64,000 nt of DNA from Achromobacter insolitus (GCF_002209555.1 NZ_NJIF01000009.1:124001-188000); one strand, 5' to 3'; positions 40,038 to 49,326 are shown, numbered from the stretch's first letter. Made by a program: numbers and translations. The notes: generated by a model not told the origin, from the sequence alone.

Positions 40038-40199
40038 CACGGCGGTGCGGGCGGCATGGCGGCGAGCAACCTCGATGCGCCCGAGGGAATATGAAGGAAC
40101 CGCCGAAGGCGGTGACGAAGATGACGACGGGGCAGTCCGGAGCGAACGCTCCGGACCGCAATCGTGGGCGCTCGCCGCCATGCCGCCCGCGCCGCCGTG
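40038..40199. repeat. structured repeat element B, inverted partner of A
   Basis: The outer stem is 21 bp perfect (40047-40067 with 40170-40190) and 30 bp with one mismatch. The core 40078-40165 carries the same two hairpins as element A: ACCGCC with GGCGGT around GAA (40099-40113), and a 12-bp hairpin (40132-40143 with 40148-40159). The stem sequence is unlike A's, yet is fully paired. Confidence 0.8.
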
Positions 40200-40286
40200 C
40201 GGCCTAAGAAGCTTCGCTTATGCACACCGACAAACAACCTACGAAGCTCCGCGCGGTCACTATGACTGACACGCCCAACAAGCCAA

Positions 40287-41699
40287 CTACAGCAATTTCC
40301 CAGGATTCATAATCCCCGCAGGATCCAACACAGCCTTGATTTCCCGCATCAACCGCAGCTCCAGCGCATCCTTGCTGTGCAGGAAATGGTCCCGTTTCAA
40401 CTGCCCGATCCCGTGCTCGGCAGAAATACTCCCGCCGTAACGATTTACCTCATCCAACACCGCGTCCGTGATCGCCTCCCCATGCACAGCGACCCAATCT
40501 CGGTCCGCGCCGGCCGGGCGCGACAGGTTGTAGTGCAGGTTGCCGTCGCCGAAATGGCCGAAGATGAAGGGGCGGATGTCCGGGTACAGCGCGCGCACGC
40601 GCGCTTCGGCGGACTCCATGAAGTCGGGGATGCGCTCGATCGGCAACGATACGTCGTGCTTCAGGTGGGGACCATCGGCGCGCTGCGCCTCCGAGATTTC
40701 CTCACGCAGCTTCCACAGCGCCTGCAACTGGGCCAGCGATGCGGAGACGGCCGCGTCCAGGCACAGACCGCGCTCCAGCGCCGTGCCGATGACGTTCTCC
40801 ACCAGGCCGTTCAGCGCCGCTTCGTCCGCAGTGTCCGCCAACTCCACCAGCACATAGGCGGGGTAGCGCTGCCCGAACGGTTCCTGCACCCCTGCGGCGT
40901 GCGCCAGCACCAGATCCAGGCAATCCCCCGAGAAATACTCGAATGCCTGCAGGCGCGCACCGCATTGTTCGAACAGGATTTCGAACAATTGCAGCGCCTG
41001 CGCCGGCGACTCGACGGCCGCCAGTACCACCGAGCGCACGTCAGTGCGCGGGAACAGACGCAGGGCGACTGCGGTAATGACGCCCAGCGTGCCTTCGGAG
41101 CCGATCAGCAATTGCTTGAGGTCGTAGCCGGTGTTGTCTTTGCGCAGGGTGCGCAGGCCGTGAAAAATCTCGCCCGTGGGCAATACGGCCTCCAGGCCCA
41201 ACACCAGCTCACGCGCCATGCCATAGCGGACCACGTTCACGCCGCCCGCGTTCGTGGCCACGTTACCGCCGATCTGGCTGGAGTCTTCCGCCGCAAGGCT
41301 CAGCGGCAGCAGGCGGCCGGCGTCTTGCGCGGCGCGGCGCAGGTTGCCCAGGATGGCGCCGGCTTCGGCCACCATGGTGTTGGCGATGGTATCGATGGAA
41401 CGCACCGCGTTCATGCGGTCCAGGCTCAGCACCACATTGGCTACGCCGCCATCCGGCGTGGCGCCGCCGCACAGGCCGGTGTTGCCGCCGCGCGGGACCA
41501 CCGGCACGCCGGCCTCCTGGCAGAGCGCCAGGCAGGTGGCGACCTCGGCGGTCGTGCGCGGACGCACCACCGCCTGGGCATTGCCCTTGTACAGACCGCG
41601 CCAATCGGACAGCCAGGGCGCGATGTCCGCTTCGGCGGTAATGACGGTGTCGGGACCCAGGGCCTGGACCAGGCGTTGCGTAAAGTCGGATGCGCTCAT
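40287..41699 (-). CDS. FAD-binding oxidase, GlcD/D-lactate dehydrogenase type
   Basis: This 470-residue flavoprotein has an FAD_binding_4 domain (about 35-215) with VPRGGNTGLCGG and NVATNAGGVNVVRYG, and a C-terminal FAD-oxidase domain with GHFGDGNLHYN and the terminal AEHGIGQLKRDHF. The family oxidises 2-hydroxy acids such as D-lactate, D-2-hydroxyglutarate or glycolate; single-subunit and length favour the D-2-hydroxyglutarate/D-lactate branch. Its start overlaps the GntR stop by 4 bases, so regulator and enzyme are one operon, and the effector is probably the hydroxy acid. Confidence 0.88.
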   Translation of the reverse strand: MSASDFTQRLVQALGPDTVITAEADIAPWLSDWRGLYKGNAQAVVRPRTTAEVATCLALCQEAGVPVVPRGGNTGLCGGATPDGGVANVVLSLDRMNAVRSIDTIANTMVAEAGAILGNLRRAAQDAGRLLPLSLAAEDSSQIGGNVATNAGGVNVVRYGMARELVLGLEAVLPTGEIFHGLRTLRKDNTGYDLKQLLIGSEGTLGVITAVALRLFPRTDVRSVVLAAVESPAQALQLFEILFEQCGARLQAFEYFSGDCLDLVLAHAAGVQEPFGQRYPAYVLVELADTADEAALNGLVENVIGTALERGLCLDAAVSASLAQLQALWKLREEISEAQRADGPHLKHDVSLPIERIPDFMESAEARVRALYPDIRPFIFGHFGDGNLHYNLSRPAGADRDWVAVHGEAITDAVLDEVNRYGGSISAEHGIGQLKRDHFLHSKDALELRLMREIKAVLDPAGIMNPGKLL

Positions 41700-42415
41700 G
41701 ATGTCTGCCTTGCGGCGGGAGAGAGTAGATCGAGTTGCAGGCGGCTGGCCGCCTGCTGTAAGTGGCGGGCAGCGGCATGCCGCGCCCGTTCGGGATCGCG
41801 CGCGCGAATGGCCTCGAAGACGGCCACGTGTTCCTGGTGCACGGCAGCCGTCAGGCCCGCCTGCAGGCGGCTATTGCTGCGCGCGGTACTGACGGCCAGG
41901 CGGAGTTGCAGGTTCAGGTACTGCAACAAGTCTTGGTAGCAGCTGTTGTGGGTGGCGGCGGCGATGGCGCGGTGAAAGGCGATGTCGTGTTCCACGCCCC
42001 GCTCCGGATCTTCCAGGTGCGACTCCAGGTCCGCCAAGGCGCGCGCCATGGCAGTCAGGTCCGCGTCGTCGCGCCGTTGCGCCGCCAGCGCGGCCGCGCC
42101 GCCTTCCAGTTCCATGCGCAATTCGTACACGCCGGCCAGTTGCTTGCGGTCCACGGCGATGCCTGCGGACAGCTGGAAGCCCTGCGCGCCCGTGCGCGAC
42201 AGCACGGTGCTGCCAGATCCCTGCCGGCTCTGGATCAAACCCTGGGCGCGCAAGCGCTCGGTAGCCTCGCGGATGACCGCGGCACTGACGCCGTATTGCT
42301 CGGCCAGGACGCGCCCCGCAGGCAGCTTGGCGCCGACGGGATAGGCGCCGCCAGCGATATCGGCGGCTATCTGGCGGGCGACCTGTTCGGTCAGCGTGAG
42401 GCTCTTGGTCAACAT
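41696..42415 (-). CDS. GntR-family (FadR/FCD) regulator, leaderless candidate
   Basis: This 239-residue regulator has a winged helix at about residues 8-75 (LAEQYGVSAAVIREATERLRAQGLI) and an FCD domain at about 90-225. It resembles lactate and glycolate regulators (LldR/GlcC) in layout, which fits the co-transcribed hydroxy-acid oxidase. A perfect TATAAT ends 6 bases before the ATG, so transcription probably begins at or next to the start codon. A 13-bp palindrome overlaps the -35 position. Confidence 0.87.
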   Translation of the reverse strand: MLTKSLTLTEQVARQIAADIAGGAYPVGAKLPAGRVLAEQYGVSAAVIREATERLRAQGLIQSRQGSGSTVLSRTGAQGFQLSAGIAVDRKQLAGVYELRMELEGGAAALAAQRRDDADLTAMARALADLESHLEDPERGVEHDIAFHRAIAAATHNSCYQDLLQYLNLQLRLAVSTARSNSRLQAGLTAAVHQEHVAVFEAIRARDPERARHAAARHLQQAASRLQLDLLSPAARQTS

Positions 42416-42421
42416 TGGCGC

Positions 42422-42454
42422 ATTATAGACATACTTTTCAGGTTATCTGATAAC
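42422..42454 (-). promoter_or_regulatory. promoter and operator of the GntR-oxidase operon
   Basis: TATAAT (minus strand, 42422-42427) is followed by six bases and then the ATG. GTTATC and GATAAC around a single base (42442-42454) form an operator typical of FCD-type GntR proteins, placed over the -35 region. This indicates autorepression and a leaderless mRNA. Confidence 0.65.
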
Positions 42455-42521
42455 TTTTTGGCTGCGAATTACATTGCTTTCGAGTGGAACAAGAAGGCTG
42501 CGCGGTCCCGCTGGGGGTTGC

Positions 42522-43709
42522 TCAGGCCACGGCGGGTTCGCCGCCGGGCACGATCTTCTCGACCTCTTCGACCCCGGCCACGGCGCAGCAGCGCCCGCCC
42601 TGCGCCTTGGCGCGATAGAGCGCGGCATCGGCGGAATGCAGCGCCGCCTCGGGACTGCGATTGGCACCCGAAACGATGGAAATACCGATGGACAGCCCCA
42701 CGTTGACCCGCGTGCCGTCCATCAGCGTGATCGGCTGCGAGACATCGTGCAGCAGATGTTCGCCCAAACGCAGGGCGGCCGTGGCGTCGATGCCGGTCAC
42801 CAGCACGATGAATTCGTCGCCGCCGATCCGCGCCGCCACGTCGTCCACCCGGAGCATGGACCGCATGCGTTGGGCGATGGTCGTCAGCACCTGGTCGCCG
42901 GCGGCATGGCCATAGGTGTCGTTGATGAGCTTGAAGTCATCCATGTCCATATAGAGCAGGGCCGCAGAGCTGTCCTGGCCGCGCGCGCTGGTGCAGACGC
43001 GCTCCAGCGCGGCCTGCAGGCCGGCACGGTTGGCCAGGCCGGTCAGCGCGTCCTGGCTGGCGCGGCGTTCGCTGTCGCGTTCGGCCAGCATGGTGGACAC
43101 CAGGATGCGATTGAGCCGGTGCGAAGCAATGCTCATGCTGACCAGATAGAACGGAATCTGGATGAAGACGATGGCGGTGACGTATTCGCCCGTGAAAGCC
43201 GCGCCCAGGCACATGGGCCCCAGGCTCAGGAAGATCATGGCGCCGACCAGCCGCGGCGCGCCATAGTTGCGAAAGCAGATGCCGCCCGCCATGGCGCCGC
43301 AGGACACGCCGGCCAGTGTGGCAGCCAGCCAGTCGCCATTGATGAATGTGACGAAGACCCCATAGCCCACGCTGAACGCCCACAGCAATGCCAGCAGGAT
43401 ATAGATATCGGTATGGGTGTTCCCGCCCCTGGGCGCGGCGCGCAGGGCGGACCGCAGGATCAGAACGCGCACCACCGCCAACAGCACCTCCATCGCCAGC
43501 CATGACAGGTAGAGCGGTTCGGGACGGCGCCAGGCGACCACGCCGGCGATCATGAGGGTATTGATGACGCCGCCGGCAAAAATAGGCAGCGTGCCGAACA
43601 AGCTGGCGATCAGCGCCGAGCGGATGTCCGCAGGGGTATCGTGCCCGGAATGCGTCAGCCAACGCGTCAGGCGCCATTTGGGCAAACTGAACTTCAGTGC
43701 TGTATCCAC
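42522..43709 (-). CDS. membrane diguanylate cyclase (GGDEF)
   Basis: This 395-residue protein has about six hydrophobic segments in residues 30-205, then a GGDEF domain (about 220-390). The active site is intact, GGDEF at 296-300, and the inhibitory I-site RVDD at 287-290 is present five residues upstream. It should make cyclic di-GMP with product feedback. There is no EAL domain. The membrane part is unlike a PAS or CACHE sensor and resembles a MASE-type module; the signal is unknown. It stands alone. Confidence 0.9.
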   Translation of the reverse strand: MDTALKFSLPKWRLTRWLTHSGHDTPADIRSALIASLFGTLPIFAGGVINTLMIAGVVAWRRPEPLYLSWLAMEVLLAVVRVLILRSALRAAPRGGNTHTDIYILLALLWAFSVGYGVFVTFINGDWLAATLAGVSCGAMAGGICFRNYGAPRLVGAMIFLSLGPMCLGAAFTGEYVTAIVFIQIPFYLVSMSIASHRLNRILVSTMLAERDSERRASQDALTGLANRAGLQAALERVCTSARGQDSSAALLYMDMDDFKLINDTYGHAAGDQVLTTIAQRMRSMLRVDDVAARIGGDEFIVLVTGIDATAALRLGEHLLHDVSQPITLMDGTRVNVGLSIGISIVSGANRSPEAALHSADAALYRAKAQGGRCCAVAGVEEVEKIVPGGEPAVA

Positions 43710-43816
43710 GCGGTCACGTCCCTGGCCATCTACCCGCTTTCGGGTAGGCTGGCTGGCGTTATAGCAGGTATTTCAAGCCTTTAATATTGTCCGCGGGGCC
43801 AATCCCGGACGCTGGA

Positions 43817-44572
43817 TCAGTGTCCGCGATGGCCGCAGACCGCGCATTCGGGATCGCGCTGGACGTTGACGCTGCGCCATTGCATGGTGCGCACGTCCAG
43901 CCAAAGCAGGCGGCCCGACAGGCTTTCGCCCACGCCGGACAGCAGCTTGAGGGCCTCGGCGGCCTGCATGCTGCCGATGATGCCGACGACCGGAGCGAAG
44001 ACGCCCATCGTCGCGCAATTGGCTTGCTCGACGTCGTCGCCTTCCGGAAACAGGCAGTGGTAACAGGGCGCGTTATCGTCACGCAGGTCATAGACGCTGA
44101 CCTGGCCGTCGAAGCGGATCGCGGCGCCGGAAACCAGCGGCTTGCGGTGCTGCACGCAGGCGCGGTTGATGGCGTGACGGGTGGCGAAGTTATCGGTGCA
44201 GTCCAGCACCAGGTCCGCCTGCGCGACGGCGTCGGACAGCGCCTGGCCTTCAAGCCGTTCAACCCGGGCATGGACCCGCGTTTGTGGATTGAAGGCCGCC
44301 AACATATCGCGTCCGGATTCCGCCTTGTGACGGCCGACGCTGGCGCTAGTGTGCAGGATCTGGCGTTGGAGGTTGCTCAGCTCGACGACGTCGTCGTCGG
44401 CCAGGGTGATGTCGCCCACGCCGGCGGTGGCCAGGTAGAGCGCGGCGGGAGAACCCAGTCCACCCGCCCCCACGATGAGCACACGCGCCGCCAGCAGTTT
44501 TTCCTGCCCTTCGATTCCCAGCTCGTCGAGCAGGATGTGGCGGGCGTAGCGCAGCAGTTGCTCGTCGTTCAT
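43817..44572 (-). CDS. moeB: MoeB/ThiF-type adenylyltransferase
   Basis: This 251-residue E1-like enzyme adenylates the C-terminus of a ubiquitin-fold sulphur carrier (MoaD or ThiS). It has GAGGLGSPAALYLATAGVG (about 36-54), the DxxxxxNLQRQ element, a DCTDNFATR strand and two zinc pairs, CYHC and CAVC. Length matches E. coli MoeB (249). It is last in gpmA-envC-ctpA-moeB, overlapping ctpA by 4 bases. ThiF remains possible, but thiS is not present. Confidence 0.88.
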   Translation of the reverse strand: MNDEQLLRYARHILLDELGIEGQEKLLAARVLIVGAGGLGSPAALYLATAGVGDITLADDDVVELSNLQRQILHTSASVGRHKAESGRDMLAAFNPQTRVHARVERLEGQALSDAVAQADLVLDCTDNFATRHAINRACVQHRKPLVSGAAIRFDGQVSVYDLRDDNAPCYHCLFPEGDDVEQANCATMGVFAPVVGIIGSMQAAEALKLLSGVGESLSGRLLWLDVRTMQWRSVNVQRDPECAVCGHRGH

Positions 44573-46014
44573 TTGTCCTTGTTGGGCTCGACTCCGGTCG
44601 GCGTGATCTTCATGCGCTGGGGCACACCGCCGCCGGCCTTGGCATCCGCCTTGGCCTGGGCGCGGGCCGAACCCTTCTGCACCGGCTTGCCAGCCAGCAC
44701 GTTCAAGGCCTGTTGCAGCTGGAAGTCATCCTTGCCGCCGAATTCAAACACCTTGGCCGGCACGTCGACGTTGTCTTCGCCAGCGCTGGACTTCACTTCG
44801 TTGGCCGTCTGCTGGTTGGACAGGTGGCGCTGCAGGTCGGCTTCGCGCGGCAGGCGGAACAGATCGCCTTCGGCCGTGTCGGCCACGACGTAGTCAGGCT
44901 CGATGCCGGTGGCCTGGATGGAGCGGCCGCTGGGTGTGAAGTAGCGCGAGGTCGTGAGCTTGACCGCGGTGGTTTCGGACAAGGGCAGGATCACCTGCAC
45001 CGAGCCCTTGCCGAAAGTGCGGTTGCCCAGGACCTTGGCACGTTTGTGGTCCTGCAAGGCGCCGGCCACGATCTCGGAGGCCGAGGCAGAGCCCACGTTC
45101 ACCAGCACCACCATCGGCACCGTCTTGGTCCAGGCCGGCAGGCCGGCAAGGTAGTTGCTTTCGCCGCGTGCGTACTCCGACGGCGTGGCCAGGTACTTGT
45201 GGCGGGCGTCCGGGGTACGGCCGTCGGTGGTCACCACCACCGAGTCGGGCGGCAGGAACGCGCCGGACACGCCGATGGCGCTGGTCAGCAGGCCGCCCGG
45301 GTCGTTGCGCAGGTCCAGCACCAGGCCCTTGGGAGCTTCCTTGGCGCCCAGGTCCTTCAATTGCTTGGCCAGGTCGGAGCCCGTCTTTTCCTGGAACTGG
45401 GCGACGCGGACGTAGCCGATGCCGTTATCCAGCATCTTGCTGCGCACGCTGCGCACCTTGATGATGTCGCGCACGATCTTCAGCACGATGGGCTGGGGAC
45501 GGTCGGCGCGCATGATGGTCAACGTGATCGGCGACTTGGGCGCGCCACGCATGAGCTTGACCGCGTCGTTGAGCGTCATGCCCTTGGTGGGCGTGTCGTC
45601 GATCTTGATGATGAGGTCGCCGGCCATGACGCCCGCGCGGGCGGCAGGCGTGTCTTCGATGGGCGAGATCACCTTCACGAAGCCGTCTTCCGCGCCGACC
45701 TCGATACCCAGGCCGCCGAACTCGCCTTGAGTGGCCGTCTGCATTTCGCGGAACGCGTCGGCATCCAGGTAGGCGGAGTGCGGATCCAGGTTCGACACCA
45801 TGCCGGAAATGGCGTTGTCGATCAGGGTCTTGTCGTCGACTGCCTCGACGTAGTTGTTCTTGATGGCGGCGAACACGTTGCTCAGCTGCCTGAGCTCGTC
45901 CAGGGGCAAGGGGCTGCCGCGCTGGGCGACGGCCGTCACCCCTACGCTGAGCAAAACACCAGCCACCGCACCGATGGCAATCAGACCGAAACCGCGAAAC
46001 TTACGAGTGCCCAT
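44569..46014 (-). CDS. ctpA: C-terminal processing peptidase, S41 family
   Basis: This 481-residue periplasmic protease starts at ATG 46014, which is better spaced from GGGAA than the GTG at 46020. An N-terminal signal anchor (about 6-28) is followed by a PDZ domain (about 95-175, GIEVGAEDG and AGVMAGDLI). The peptidase domain has catalytic Ser in GSASASEI and Lys in RTFGKGSVQ. In relatives it trims cell-wall and secreted proteins. It lies 59 bases after envC, whose product it may process or regulate, as in other proteobacteria. Confidence 0.92.
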   Translation of the reverse strand: MGTRKFRGFGLIAIGAVAGVLLSVGVTAVAQRGSPLPLDELRQLSNVFAAIKNNYVEAVDDKTLIDNAISGMVSNLDPHSAYLDADAFREMQTATQGEFGGLGIEVGAEDGFVKVISPIEDTPAARAGVMAGDLIIKIDDTPTKGMTLNDAVKLMRGAPKSPITLTIMRADRPQPIVLKIVRDIIKVRSVRSKMLDNGIGYVRVAQFQEKTGSDLAKQLKDLGAKEAPKGLVLDLRNDPGGLLTSAIGVSGAFLPPDSVVVTTDGRTPDARHKYLATPSEYARGESNYLAGLPAWTKTVPMVVLVNVGSASASEIVAGALQDHKRAKVLGNRTFGKGSVQVILPLSETTAVKLTTSRYFTPSGRSIQATGIEPDYVVADTAEGDLFRLPREADLQRHLSNQQTANEVKSSAGEDNVDVPAKVFEFGGKDDFQLQQALNVLAGKPVQKGSARAQAKADAKAGGGVPQRMKITPTGVEPNKDK

Positions 46015-46073
46015 GCACACTTCCCGAATTTTGTTTTCGCCGATGGGGTTTGGTAATTACCAACGACATCAAT

Positions 46074-47672
46074 CTACTGCGCCAGCCATTGTGCCGGATC
46101 CACAGGAGCGCCACGATGGCGAATTTCAAAGTATAGGCCGGATTCCACTTGGCCGCCGGTTGCTCCTACCGTAGCAATAGTATCGCCACCCGTCACCGAA
46201 TCTCCCACCCGTTTGAGCAGACTTTGGTTGTAAGCATAGACGGTCAGGTACTGCTGCCCATGATCCACAATGATGAGGTTGCCAAAACCACGCAGCCAAT
46301 CGGCGTAGACCACCGTGCCCGGGGCCACCACCTTGACCGGCGTGCCCTCGGGCGCGCGCAGCACCACGCCGCGCCATACGCCGCCATCCGGACGATCGAC
46401 CCCGAAACGCCCCTGTATCTGTCCGCGCACCGGCATGGAAAGTCCGTGGCGCAAGCCGTTGCCGCCGCCCACCGCCGGCGCGGCGCGCGCGCTCTGGGTC
46501 TGCTGGGCAGGCTCGATACGGGTTGGAGCGGGATTCTCCTGGACAGGTTCCGCCTTTTTGGGCGGTTCCGCGGGTTTGGCCGCAGGCGGCGGTTCGGGCG
46601 TGGTCACCCGGGACTGCTTCTGCTCGGCCGGACGCAGTCCGGCGGCATCCGGGTCGGCCACCGCGACCGGGCCGCGGTTCTGGCGGCTGGCGGCCTCGAC
46701 CTGCTCACGCGCCTGGGCGGCATCGCGGGCCTCACGGACATCCCGCTCGCGCTTGGCGTTGTCGGCGGCAAGCTTGCGGTCGGCCTCGGCCTTCTTGCGG
46801 GCATCCTCGGCGGCGCGGCGCTCGGCGTCGGCGCGCTTTTTGGCTTCTTCGGCGGCGCGGCGCGCCTCTTCCGCCCGGCGGACTTCCTCGGCCCGCTTGC
46901 GGGCTTCCTCGAGGCGGCGGGCCTCCTCGATCTGCTTGGCGATGGCCGCGTCCAGATCGGTGATGAGCCGCGACAGACGCTGGTCGTCGCGTCCCAGCTT
47001 GTTGGCTTCTGCGCGCTGGGCGGCAATCTGCCCTTCCAACTGCGCCAGCAGCGTGGCCCGCTCCTTCTGCTGACCGACGAGCGCGGTCTTTTGCTCGGAG
47101 GTTTCCGCCACGACCTTTTCGATCTCGGCCCGGCGGGCGTCGGCGCGCTCCTGCAGGGCAGCCAAGCGCTCGATATCGGCGCGCAAGGCCTGCACGGCGC
47201 TGGCGCGGGCCTGAGACACGTAATCCAGATAGCCCAGGTTGCGCCCCAACACCTGGGGATCGTCACCGGACAGCAGGGCCGTCCAGGGCGACAAGCCGCT
47301 GGTGTATTGGGTGCGCAGTTGCTCGGCCAGTTCCGTGCGGCGCTTGGCCAGCACGACCTGTTGCGCGCCGATCTGCTTTTCCAGGCTGGTCAGGTCGGCC
47401 TGCGCCTGGCGGTTGGCCTCGGCCAGTTCCCGCAGGCGCAGATTGATCTTGGAAATGGCCGATTCGGACTGCTTGAGCGCGTCGGCCGCTTCCTTGCGGG
47501 CAGCCTCGCGGTCGTCGATATCCTTTTGCAGGTTCTCGATGCGATCGCGCAAGGCGGCCTGCTGCTTTTCCGCGTCCGACTGGCGGCCGGCGAGGTCGTT
47601 GGGCGCGGCGCGAGCCGACAGCGCCCCACCGGTCAGCATGACCGCCAACAACAACCCTGCCGCGCGACGCAT
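46074..47672 (-). CDS. envC: EnvC-type murein hydrolase activator
   Basis: This 532-residue protein starts at ATG 47672; upstream in-frame starts lie inside gpmA. It has a signal peptide (1-23), long coiled coils (about 25-235 and 260-350, the latter an Ala/Glu/Arg-rich tract), a Pro-rich linker and a LytM domain at the C-terminus. As in E. coli EnvC the LytM zinc ligands are degenerate (EIRHRG replaces the HxH), so it activates amidases at the septum rather than cutting itself. It follows gpmA by 7 bases. Confidence 0.88.
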   Translation of the reverse strand: MRRAAGLLLAVMLTGGALSARAAPNDLAGRQSDAEKQQAALRDRIENLQKDIDDREAARKEAADALKQSESAISKINLRLRELAEANRQAQADLTSLEKQIGAQQVVLAKRRTELAEQLRTQYTSGLSPWTALLSGDDPQVLGRNLGYLDYVSQARASAVQALRADIERLAALQERADARRAEIEKVVAETSEQKTALVGQQKERATLLAQLEGQIAAQRAEANKLGRDDQRLSRLITDLDAAIAKQIEEARRLEEARKRAEEVRRAEEARRAAEEAKKRADAERRAAEDARKKAEADRKLAADNAKRERDVREARDAAQAREQVEAASRQNRGPVAVADPDAAGLRPAEQKQSRVTTPEPPPAAKPAEPPKKAEPVQENPAPTRIEPAQQTQSARAAPAVGGGNGLRHGLSMPVRGQIQGRFGVDRPDGGVWRGVVLRAPEGTPVKVVAPGTVVYADWLRGFGNLIIVDHGQQYLTVYAYNQSLLKRVGDSVTGGDTIATVGATGGQVESGLYFEIRHRGAPVDPAQWLAQ

Positions 47673-47679
47673 AGGAATA

Positions 47680-48432
47680 TCAGTCCTTCTTAGCCTTACC
47701 CTGGGCCGCCACGGCGGCCATGGCCGCCTCGATCTCGGCGGCATCGCCCAGATAATAGTGGCGGATCGGGCGCAGGTCATCATCCAATTCATAGACCAGC
47801 GGCTGGCCCGTGGGGATGTTCAGATTGACGATGTCGTCGTCCGAGACGTTGTCCAGGTGCTTGATCAGGGCGCGCAGGCTGTTGCCGTGGGCGGCGATCA
47901 GGACGTTGCGGCCGGCGCGGATGGCCGGGGCAATCGATTCGTTCCAGAACGGCAGCACGCGGGCCACGGTGTCCTTCAGGCATTCGGTGGCGGGCAGCTG
48001 GTCTGCGGGCACCTTGGCGTAGCGCTTGTCGAAACGCGGGTGGCGTTCATCGTCCAGCGCCAGCGGCTCCGGGGCGATGGCATAGGCGCGGCGCCAGATC
48101 AGCACTTGCTCGTCGCCGTACTTGGCCGCCGTTTCAGCCTTGTTCAAGCCTTGCAGCGCGCCGTAGTGGCGTTCGTTCAGGCGCCAGGTCACGCCGACCG
48201 GGGTGTACATGGCATCCATGGCGTCCAGGGCGATCCACAGGGTGCGGATGGCGCGCTTGAGCAGCGAGGAGTAAGCCAGGTCGAAGGTGTAGCCTTCTTT
48301 CTTGAGCAGTTCGCCGGCCTTGCGGGCCTGTTCGCGGCCGGTCTCGGTCAGGTCGACGTCGGTCCAACCGGTGAAGCGGTTTTCCAGATTCCACTGGCTT
48401 TCGCCGTGGCGCATCAGAACGAGTTTGTGCAT
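47680..48432 (-). CDS. gpmA: 2,3-bisphosphoglycerate-dependent phosphoglycerate mutase
   Basis: The 250-residue glycolytic enzyme interconverts 3- and 2-phosphoglycerate. The phospho-accepting His9 is in [10 protein letters not shown]; the partner His is in [13 protein letters not shown]. Length matches E. coli GpmA (250). First gene of a leftward operon with envC, ctpA and moeB, divergent from the rhodanese gene across 160 bases. Confidence 0.97.
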   Translation of the reverse strand: MHKLVLMRHGESQWNLENRFTGWTDVDLTETGREQARKAGELLKKEGYTFDLAYSSLLKRAIRTLWIALDAMDAMYTPVGVTWRLNERHYGALQGLNKAETAAKYGDEQVLIWRRAYAIAPEPLALDDERHPRFDKRYAKVPADQLPATECLKDTVARVLPFWNESIAPAIRAGRNVLIAAHGNSLRALIKHLDNVSDDDIVNLNIPTGQPLVYELDDDLRPIRHYYLGDAAEIEAAMAAVAAQGKAKKD

Positions 48433-48594
48433 GATTTGGGACGCTTGTAACGCGGGTTAAAGTGAAGGAATGCGCTCATTTTATAATTGAGCGATTTTGC
48501 CCTTGATTTTGCCCCGGCGCACCCGCCCATTTCCGCGGCGCGGCGCATCAGGGTTCGCCTATACCAGGCTAGTCGCCGCACTTCAGGATGCCCC

Positions 48595-49017
48595 GTGGAC
48601 CTTTTGCAATTCTTGCTCGATAAAAACAACATCTTCATTGTCGCCGTTGCCGTGATCTCCGGCATCATGCTGGCCATCCCGGCCCTGCGCAAAGGCCGCA
48701 CCGGGTCGGCAGTGAGCACGACCGAGGCCATCCAGATGGTCAACCAGCGCCAGGCGGTCTGGGTCGACGTGCGCCCCGCCGAACAGTTCCAGGCCGGCCA
48801 CATCGCCCAGGCACGCAACGTGCCGGCAGCCGACCTGGAGCAAAAGGCCGCTTCGCTGCCCAAGAACAAGCCGCTGGTCGTGGTTTGCGACAATGGCCGC
48901 GACTCGGCCCGCGCCGCCGCCAAGCTGCGCGCCCAGGGATTCGCCGACGTGGTGCCGCTGGAAGGCGGCATGCGCGCCTGGTCGGCCGCCAGCCTGCCGG
49001 TGACCCAGAAGGGTTGA
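48595..49017 (+). CDS. membrane-anchored rhodanese-like protein
   Basis: This 140-residue protein starts at GTG 48595, with AGGA 7 bases upstream; the ATG at 48487 lies too far up. One N-terminal helix (about 9-30) anchors a single rhodanese domain. Cys98 in CDNGRDS is the sulphur-carrying residue (loop C-D-N-G-R-D-S, six residues, so a true rhodanese loop). The gene heads rhodanese-grxC-secB-gpsA, a common order in beta- and gammaproteobacteria. It may supply sulphane sulphur or reduce thiols near the envelope. Confidence 0.88.
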   Translation: MDLLQFLLDKNNIFIVAVAVISGIMLAIPALRKGRTGSAVSTTEAIQMVNQRQAVWVDVRPAEQFQAGHIAQARNVPAADLEQKAASLPKNKPLVVVCDNGRDSARAAAKLRAQGFADVVPLEGGMRAWSAASLPVTQKG

Positions 49018-49068
49018 AGCCAGGGGCCGCGCCCCCATCTACCTATTCTTGTACCCACAGGAGCGCCT

Positions 49069-49326
49069 ATGAACAAAGTCGTCATGTACAGCAAGGACTA
49101 TTGTCCCTATTGCGCCCGCGCCAAGGCCTTGCTGGAGCAGCGCGGCGTGACGGACCTGGAAATCATCCAGATCGATCGGGATCCGTCCCAGCGCGAGGTC
49201 ATGATCGAACGCACCGGCCGGCGCACCGTCCCGCAGATCTTCATCGGCGATACCCATGTCGGCGGTTGCGACGACTTGATGGCCCTGGACCGCTCGGGCG
49301 GCCTGGCCCCCATGCTCAACGGCTGA
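49069..49326 (+). CDS. grxC: glutaredoxin 3
   Basis: This 85-residue dithiol glutaredoxin has the active site Cys12-Pro-Tyr-Cys15 and the cis-Pro segment TVPQIFIG, followed by GGCDDLMAL. It uses glutathione to reduce disulphides and mixed disulphides in the cytoplasm. It lies 51 bases after the rhodanese gene and 50 before secB. Confidence 0.96.
   Translation: MNKVVMYSKDYCPYCARAKALLEQRGVTDLEIIQIDRDPSQREVMIERTGRRTVPQIFIGDTHVGGCDDLMALDRSGGLAPMLNG

Larger units (their letters stand above)
39274..40286. other. 1-kb gene-free region made of inverted elements
   Basis: No reading frame in this stretch looks like a real gene; all open frames have low-complexity Arg/Ser/Pro/Ala compositions and are by-products of the repeats. 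The order is element A, hairpin C, spacer, hairpin C', element B. A and B, and C and C', are inverted copies, and both pairs are centred near 39760. The spacer (about 39600-39935) shows only weak inverted resemblance. The whole therefore resembles an old, diverged inverted duplication between thiC and an FAD oxidase gene. Confidence 0.7.

Noticed and set aside
39331-40237. Several open frames of 60-160 codons in the thiC-oxidase gap, on both strands
   Set aside because: They read through the inverted elements, have Arg/Ser/Pro/Ala-rich compositions and no ribosome binding site or family resemblance. They are by-products of GC-rich repeats.
43817-44572. Assigning the adenylyltransferase to thiamine synthesis because thiC is in the window
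   Set aside because: thiC is 5 kb away in a different unit, thiS is absent, and length and neighbours match the usual moeB position after ctpA.
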